Source: Panaeolus papilionaceus (lineage: Eukaryota; Basidiomycota; Agaricomycetes; Agaricales). From it: a stretch of DNA of 64,000 bases. The position numbers were made by a program, and so were the translations under genes. Below the pieces are notes generated by a model. It ran no database searches, was not told where the DNA came from, and was given only the letters and a program-made list of their open reading frames with translations. Every line of letters starts with the position of its first letter. Within the stretch, counting starts at the first letter, position 1. The stretch lies in contig JADNRZ010000024.1 of assembly GCA_015501605.1 (NCBI GenBank), positions 1 through 64,000 of the forward strand. The letters run 5' to 3'. Positions 56,701-64,000 of the stretch are shown piece after piece.

Positions 56701-59500
56701 TAGAGGCGAAGGTGAGTTGAATTGTTGAATGGTTTGCATGGTGGTGCTCACAGTGGCTTAGAGTGTGCCTTCTCAACGATTCCTCACGCCGTATTTTGCT
56801 TTTGATTGGTCTGTTTCTTTCACGTTCATATCTGTTCCTCCTTTTTTTCGATGTGTGTTATCACTGTCTTGCATTGATTTCGTACCGCTTTGATCATGTT
56901 CACTAATTTTACCTTCATCTTCTTCTGCAATATCTGTATTCCTATCGACTTCGTCTGGACCATTTTTCGTTCCATTTTGTTGTCGTGCACTCATTGAATG
57001 TGTATGCGTACTGTAACAGAATCGACGAAATCTATTTACTTTCTCGCCTTTACATAACTGTCAGAAGTCACGACAGAAAAACGAGAAGACAACATAGACG
57101 CACAAGCAGGTTAAACGGGAGGATCAAAAGTTGGCTATTGGTGTCTTTCCAAGACATGAGTACTGCTAAGCGAGCAGAGGAATTCGTAGTATGGGGGACG
57201 CATCCCAGCAGCCCCTGACTATGACTCGTTCACCGCCCCCCAGTCTTACTCTTCTGTATGCTCCGAAGTTGCGTCGGATGATATTACGTCTACCATGAAC
57301 AAAATACCGACTCGAAAGGCTGACACTTGTGACAGCGCTGGACAAATGTGGACATAGAAGAGACTAGTTGGCCCACTCAATGGCACTCACACAAGACATG
57401 CACATAAATCTCATCCCATACTCAACGCGGGGTTATGTCGAGTCTGGTCGAGTTGTCACGATGGACTGTGGGACTCTTGCCCCTCACCCCTGTCATTCTA
57501 TCCACCTTCAAATGCTAATCACATCACCTCATCGTTATAAGTTATCATTCCTCGATTTCGCTCGTATCTTTCGCCCCGTAGTGTTTATGATTTTATCTAG
57601 TAAAATTTACACATAATATGTCTGGTTCTCCTTTTAGCATGTCTTCCTTTCAGCGCATTTGGAAAATTGAATCTCAACTCAACTATGCAGCCACAAATGA
57701 TCAGCCGTAGTTCCTCGATGGAAGACCAGAGTGAACGGACGAGTGGTCGTAGCTGCGTAGTGAACGTGACTCGACGCAGTGTTCGCACTATTCGTAAGGT
57801 GTATGGGGAAAGGTGGCCTAGCTCATAAAGAAAGAGGATGGGTGAATGGAAGAACGGGGTGGGGCAGCCTGATATCGCCAAAGGGGTAAGCGGAGATGGG
57901 ATGGTCGCAGTCATCATCTAATACAATTGGGTGCAACGTCGAGAATGAAGGTGGACGAAATCGTCCGTGATGGAGGCGGAACGAGACCACACCTTATAGC
58001 ATTTTTCTCGAGCAATTCCATGCCCCTACCATCCTTCCCATTCTCAAAGCAGACGAGTAACCTAATCAGGGGAAGGCAACACCCATGTATAGACGAGAAG
58101 GGAGGTCGCGGATGGAGTTAAGTTTGGGGGGACAGGTATGAATGGGTTGGTGCGATTGTAGTGATTGAGTGGATATGTATGGGGTGGGATATAGGGGTGT
58201 TGGTCGGGAGCGATAACGAAAGGAGAAGCGTGAGGTGGAGCTTCCAACCGTAGCAGAGATCACTACAGGCTGAGATGATAACAAGCAACATGACTGATAT
58301 CAACCGCGCAAGCGACATCTTTGACACACGGTGCAGCTTATATGTTTCTCTGCTACCTCGCCCAGATTCGAATGAGATATGAGAACAGGTGGAGGAGGTA
58401 AATGTCGATAGAAGCGAAGATGGGAGCATAGGCGATCTAGAATTCAACGAGGAAAGGCGAGTACACGAATGACAGAGGGGGTGAGCATATTGGTTGAGTA
58501 GAACGGCATCGAATGGGATGTTATTGACAAGGGCGAAGATATTGGTGGCATGGAGTGAATCCGAGTGATAAAGGAGTAACAGGAGCGACGGTGGAAAGGT
58601 GGGATGAGATGATGTCTACAGTCTGGGTGTGATGACGGTCAGCTGCGACTACAACATTCAGGACGTGCCTCACTACTACAAAGATCTACCTTCGCTACCG
58701 CTCTTTTAATCCTGGGTGCTGATAGTGGCTCTGCCAATGCCTCCAAGATTCGCGAAACGCGTCGTTGACTTCCAGGCAGTCTTGAGTTGTTGATTGGTGT
58801 GAGATAAAGAATAAGAAATACTTATAGCTCCCTAGTAGAGGTTCAAGTCGGTATGTGATTGCAAAGGAGCAACAGTCAATGTTTAACGTTTAAGCCCAGT
58901 ACTTTGCATTTGGGTTTCAAAGAATACCCACATGTGGCCCCGCACATCGTCTCCTTTCGCATTTGTGCAGTGATTGGAACGACGCTTATTGGACATACAA
59001 ATCTAGTTCATTTATATTCCCATAAAGTCGTTGGAATCGTGAATTTGGTTGATATAGGTGGCGACAAGGACTGAGGGTCAGAGCTCAATGATTAGGAGTG
59101 CGAATGCTGCACTGTCGCGATTCATCCTTGCTGGCTCGACGTGTTTCCGTAAGTGAGCGCCATCTTATCACGGTCAAGCGTCATCGAAATATAAATTATC
59201 ACCTCGAATATGCGCTGTGTATAATGTGAACTATTGGGACAAAAGTTAAGCACGAGATGAAAAAAGGCTGCAAGGGTGTTCTCTTCCTTGGGCTCCATAT
59301 CTTGAAGTTTTAGATCACTTTCGGCGTATCTTAAATTGACATGGGAGACTCTCGTTTTCGACTTCACATTTAGAACACCCTTCCTGGAAGCAATTATCGA
59401 AAATCATAAATTCGTATCTTGTCATTGTCATTTTCGAATGCAGACTCGCAAGCAATCTCTGCCACAGATGCTGGGCGGTGTTTGAATTGAACATCAATAA
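56701..59500. other. Gene-poor region between the two GTPase copies, left part
   Basis: Short open frames only; nothing with a known motif. The first few hundred bases may still be decayed 3' sequence of GTPase copy A. No repeat boundary was found. Confidence 0.3.
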
Positions 59501-62363
59501 TGATTGATGATCAATTCACATAAGTCGTCCATCAAACCAGGCTTGAACCTAATCCACCATGGTCGTGGTCCTGCACCTGAGAGGAACGTCTCTTTCCTGA
59601 TTTCCGACCTTCCATCCACCGTTTTCATAATGCACAACGTTGGTTGTAGCCACTTAATGACTTAAAGGCAAAAGTATGGTGGTCATGGTTAGGTTATTCC
59701 CAACGTGTCGCGTCGTGCTTAGGAAATGGGCCCTTGGCTAGGTTGTGGGTACACCTTTTCTTTCAAACAACTATCATGATATATGTGAGTGAAACATCCT
59801 ACTCTTTACTACTTCTGACTAATATTCAGCGCCACAGTGTACTGATGTAGAAAAACGCTATAAAATTCATTTACCGTTCTATGAACTGCATTAAGTCCAT
59901 GACCATATGTGTCGGAAGCCCTGTCAACCCCTTCTCTTATTCGTCAATTGTGCCAGAGCTCGTCAGTTCACTGATCGCCATCATTTCATCTGGCTGTGGA
60001 TGTGTTGGTGGTATAAAGGAACGACAGGAGGATGTGGCCGAGTTGTGGATTTGGAACAGAATGAACGTCAAATAGGAAGGGGAGGTGTAAAATGGGATAC
60101 TGCGCGCTGGGTGTTTTTTCAGAAGCAGAGATCCAAATCGCGGAGTGAGTACGCTTCTCATAACCCGCCCAGTTCGTTGACTAATCGCAAAACTTGAACT
60201 TAGGTCTCCGCCAGTCATCACACTACTTGGAGACCATGACACGAAGTCGGGTTGAGGTCTGGTCATCTATTTCCTTATCAATTGAGAATGCTGACCGTGT
60301 GGCGAAATCACGCAGGTTACTTGCTAAACCAGAAATACGACATGAAGATACCTTAACGTCGCTCCCCTGCAAGGTCTTATTTTGTACAGTGGGAGGTGAG
60401 GGTTGTGTCTAGGTCGGCAACATCAGAGAGCGAGTAGAGAAGGTCGGGCAAGTAGCGACGTCGTTGTCAAAGGCAAAAGTCAGTGTCCTGGAAATCTACT
60501 TAGCAGCGTAGGCTCACCTCTTAAGAAATTGCTAGACAATGGGTACCAGACGAGCACTCCATACACCGTCAAGCTCACCCGAAGCTCAATTCCAACCTCA
60601 ACGTCGTCACCAATATTCTCCTTACTTGTTACTCTATGCCCAGTTCCACCGCTCACAGCAATGAATCCATTGACGCGTCATCAAACCTTGCCATGAATCT
60701 CCTGCTCCCTAATCCTGAACCACCTCCTCTCTTTTCACTGGACGGCACCTGTCCTCCATAAATCCTGTTCTCCACTCAGTCCAACCTCCAACGTGATCTG
60801 CCGAATCCCTGATACATACCCCTTGACAACCCCCAGCTCGTTATCACAGCGGAGTGTCCCGTTGTTGCAGCCTTTCGCCAGCTTGACCACATTTCTCTGC
60901 GTGTGTCCTTACTCGCTTCACAATAACCCCTTCAAACCTGTGAGGGTACCGGAAATCCCCTCCAGCGCGTCAAGAAGCTGTAATTGCAGGCTTCATTAGC
61001 ACTGGCAGCGAGGGAAGGGCTGACACGTCATCAAACCTCATTGTGAATTTCCCTCCCCCCCCCCTCCCTATGACGGGTGGCAGGACGAGTGACACCTACC
61101 TCACGCTACCCCCTTCCTCTCCTCATGAACACACGCTGTACGCGTTGGTCGCGTTGTTGTCCTTGTGGCTCAGGGTGTGTAGAGAGTGGAGGGGGATGTT
61201 GAGCAAGGGGAGGAAAGCCACCGACTTCCACTATCTTGACCCCTAATTCAACCCAGGTCTTAGTGATGACCATCCCCCATACTGTACCGCCAACCTTTTC
61301 ATTCTACGCTACTCTCCTTTGACCTTTTTCTGTTCTGGATGCCGTTGATATCTCAGGAAACGTCCTTAGAAATTTTCGCGTCGGGATGGGATAGAGATGA
61401 GGGAGGCGCGACAACGTCCTATGGTGTTGTCTAGGGACACGTTTATGATGAGGGTGAAGAGACGTTTAGGGCGAGCTTTGATACAGAGGGGGGGCAGGGG
61501 TGAAGCGATACGAATCTGTGATCCAATATGACCGATTTTCTTTGTCCCTTGTTCGTGTTAACACTGGGGTCCGAACCTTACAACCTTTCTGTTCATGAGG
61601 AACTGGCCGCTTGACATTTCAACGTCTAGGTAAAGTTATTTTCTTTCAACATGCGCATATTAACGTCTTAATCAGGTGCATTTAGGATGGTGTAGAGAGT
61701 AGTCACAAGGAGCGTTGAGGAAAAAAAGGTAGGTGTATGTAATTAAGATATTCGAGATGGATTGATCGAAAAAATAAATATCATAATTCGTCGTTCTCCA
61801 GCTGTTATCCTTGACATTATACTTCGCCTCCGATGAGCAGTCAATGATGCGAAGTACGAGCTTCTGTGGTCGTTGTGTGAAGGTGGTGAAGAAGAGAGAA
61901 TGGGAGATAAACAGATACCAAGGCAGGAGCACATACTAGCGAAAAACGAATGATATGAAATGAACCCAACAGAGGCAAAGGTGTCCTGAGTGTTTTTGGT
62001 GTTAGAGTTAAAAGAAAAATTCGTTTCTGTATCCGCATGACATCGTGCCATTGCTAGAGAGCTAGCTTGGTAGTTACCACAAAACTTGCCATCTGTCAAT
62101 AGAAGCGACCCTTGTCAATGGTGGTTTACCCGATGTTGTTTTGTAACTAACGCAGACGTTCTACGGTAAAAGATCAGGATTTCTTCGACTATATCTACAC
62201 AAGGGATGAAAACACATTAAAAACTACCAAAGAACGCGAAACAGAATGTATCAAGAAGGAGAAATGCATACAACTACCATGGCATGAAGAACGAGGCATG
62301 CCAACTACATCCTAGTGGTTATAAATACGTTTCGATGGATATTTAAGCGCGTTCTTTGAACAG
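59501..62363. other. Gene-poor region between the two GTPase copies, right part
   Basis: Several open frames near 60403-61246 are Ser/Pro/Leu-rich and contain two similar words, ACGCGTCATCAAACCT near 60676 and ACACGTCATCAAACCT near 61024, suggesting a local duplication of about 350 bp. A minus-strand frame at 61743-62099 has no motif. No gene is supported. Confidence 0.3.
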
Positions 62364-63713
62364 TCAGTCATCATACCGCCTGGTGGCATCTGCACCCCAG
62401 CACTTGAGTGCACGAATGATTCTGACGACCTTGCCCGTCTCTGGGACAGCCTCAGCGGAGATTTCTGGGCGACTTATCATCGAAGGTATAGCATCCTGGT
62501 AGCTCGGTACGAGTTCTGGTGTAGTTATAGCATGATTGGTTTTGACCTGGAGCAATGACGATTCAACGCCATCATCATCGGGTCCAAAATTGTCATGCAG
62601 CTCCTTGGTGAATTTTGTTAGCAGCCGCTCTACCTCCTTGAGTTGATTAGCAAGGGTTGATTTGAGTGTCTCGTTGGATTGTGTGGACGGGCTGTTCAAA
62701 TCAGCTTGGAGGTTGTCCCTTTCAATGTTGAGATTTTGAATTCGACTTTGGAGGTTGTCCCATAGATTGGCGCCAAATGAAGAATTTTTGATTGGCTCAT
62801 GACGGCTTGCTTCGAGATGAAAAGTGGGTGCGGAAGCTGGCAGGGCGGTATTCAGGATGGACAACGCTGAATCCTGGTTATTGTAAAACTTGACGATCTG
62901 CCCGCCCTCATCCATGAAGTCCTGTTAGATAAATTTGAGACAGGAGTTCCCGGAATCGAGATGAATTATACCTTCCAGATAACGTCCCGCAGCTCATTGA
63001 AGTTACTCTCTGCCCTCATCTTGGATGTGTCACTCCAAAGCCTATCCCACATAGTGGTGACGATAGTGATGTTTGCTGCTGAACGCTGTCCTGTCATGGC
63101 CTGAACTGTGCGGAGCACTTGCCTGTGACTACCTGGCATACGAGCACTTTGGATCGGGGTGAGATACAAAATCTGGCCAAGATAACCAGTCCTTTTATCC
63201 GTATGATAAGCTCTTCGTATCTCTTCAAAATTGTACACAAACTTACGGGGAAACTTTCATCCAGTCCCTCAACATAGAAACAATACTAGTTTCCGATATT
63301 TTCGTGTCAGCAAAGCCTGGGACACCAACTAGATATATTGGCTGGGTTGATCCATCATCCGTCACATCTTTGACATTTTCAATTCTATAGGTCCCTATCG
63401 ATTGAGTGAAACCTTCCAATTGATTGCTGGATATCTGGAGTGAGCTGTCTGGCGACAGCGCCTCAATGAACTGCATGTGTTTGAGGTTGTTTGGAGTTGG
63501 GATCATTCTATCACGTACTGTACTCTTTCCCGCTCCTGTAGGCCCCAAAATACTGAGTAATGCCATCAGAACATATACATGCAACCACATAAAAAGCAGA
63601 TGAACCTACAGGACAACGGAACCTCTTGGGAGAGTACCAGGCACAACAGGTGTCACAGAGATTGGGCCGCTGATATTGAGGTACTGGTATTCCTTGGAAG
63701 AATTGTCGGTCAT
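62364..63713 (-). CDS. P-loop GTPase (AIG1-like G-domain family), four exons, 395 residues
   Basis: Exons are 63610-63713, 63247-63552, 62972-63191 and 62364-62921; introns are 52-57 bases and GT-AG, and the total is 1,188 bases, exactly 396 codons. The start ATG at 63713 precedes MTDNSSKEYQYLNISGPISV. Residues 38-46 are GPTGAGKST, a perfect P-loop (G1). The G3 position reads GVPG (residues 111-114): the usual metal-coordinating Asp is Gly here, whereas the dead paralogue keeps DTPG. TTMWD (182-186) is the G4-like box. A long coiled coil (about 255-310) and a Pro-rich tail follow, ending CWGADATRRYDD. Such single-domain GTPases are multicopy in mushroom genomes and their roles are largely unknown. 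Loss of the G3 Asp could weaken hydrolysis; this is inference. Confidence 0.85.
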
Positions 63714-64000
63714 ATTGGAGCGAGAGATACCAGTGTGGTGATGTGAGGTAAAAGGTTGGTCAGGTTGAGAATACGTGAAGGAAATGACGATAAAGACTAG
63801 CTGTGAGTCATTGACGTTACTACGAATCGAACAGATAATAATATCTCGCCTCGTGCATGACACGTGCAGAGTCAGGTGCAATTTCCCCTGAATGATCAAC
63901 TCCGTGGAGCTCCCTGGATTCTCAGATTTCACCTACAGAGGTGCCCACGGCAGGATTGGCAATCATATCGTATTCCTCTTCATCGCAAACTTGGAGATCT
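63714..64000. other. Upstream region of the intact GTPase gene
   Basis: Probable promoter of the minus-strand GTPase. No specific element was recognised before the window ends. Confidence 0.35.

Noticed and set aside
58118..58447. Secreted protein with a signal-peptide-like stretch on the minus strand
   Set aside because: The hydrophobic run is internal, there is no splice or homology support, and the rest is low-complexity.

Overview
The window comes from a mushroom-forming basidiomycete (Agaricomycetes). The evidence is the combination of KDZ, Plavaka and Tnp2-type transposases, a DUF6532-like gene, short introns of about 50-60 bases with standard GT-AG ends, and a Ty3/gypsy element with a chromodomain. 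No tRNA, rRNA or CRISPR array was seen. Most of the DNA is transposon-derived; about six genes reconstruct to uninterrupted or nearly uninterrupted reading frames.

Layout. 1-1355: decayed Tnp2/CACTA-type transposase. 2095-2765 and 7742-8432: two copies of one non-autonomous DNA transposon in opposite orientation, each with its own 8-bp target duplication. 8961-13760: a KDZ transposase gene (minus strand) cut in two by a 1.7-kb satellite-like repeat (11447-13135). 15851-17926: an intact nine-exon DUF6532-like gene of 532 residues. 18333-24545: a complete Ty3/gypsy chromovirus with apparently identical 384-bp LTRs and a 5-bp target duplication, but two frameshifts in pol. 24854-25530: 3' exons of an unrecognised membrane/coiled-coil gene. 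27348-31961: a 4.6-kb inverted repeat whose two 1.7-kb arms are further copies of the repeat that splits the KDZ gene. 32046-35368: an intact four-exon Plavaka transposase of 1,054 residues. 36058-36786: a two-exon coiled-coil protein of 221 residues. 40455-41468: a 1.0-kb element with about 92-bp terminal inverted repeats around a broken RecQ-like helicase fragment. 43333-46795: a diverged 1.3-kb direct duplication. 48933-53644: a five-exon F-box gene of 1,413 residues, the best candidate for an ordinary host gene. 55283-56700 and 62364-63713: a dead and an intact copy of a P-loop GTPase family facing each other.

The intact gene models rest on splice sites chosen by eye. In each multi-exon model the summed exon length is an exact multiple of three, which supports them. 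The most unusual material is the satellite-like repeat family (three copies, a motif every 170-181 bp, and a terminal hairpin conserved in position but not in sequence), the TIR-bounded helicase cassette, and the GTPase pair in which the intact copy lacks the usual G3 aspartate while the dead copy keeps it.
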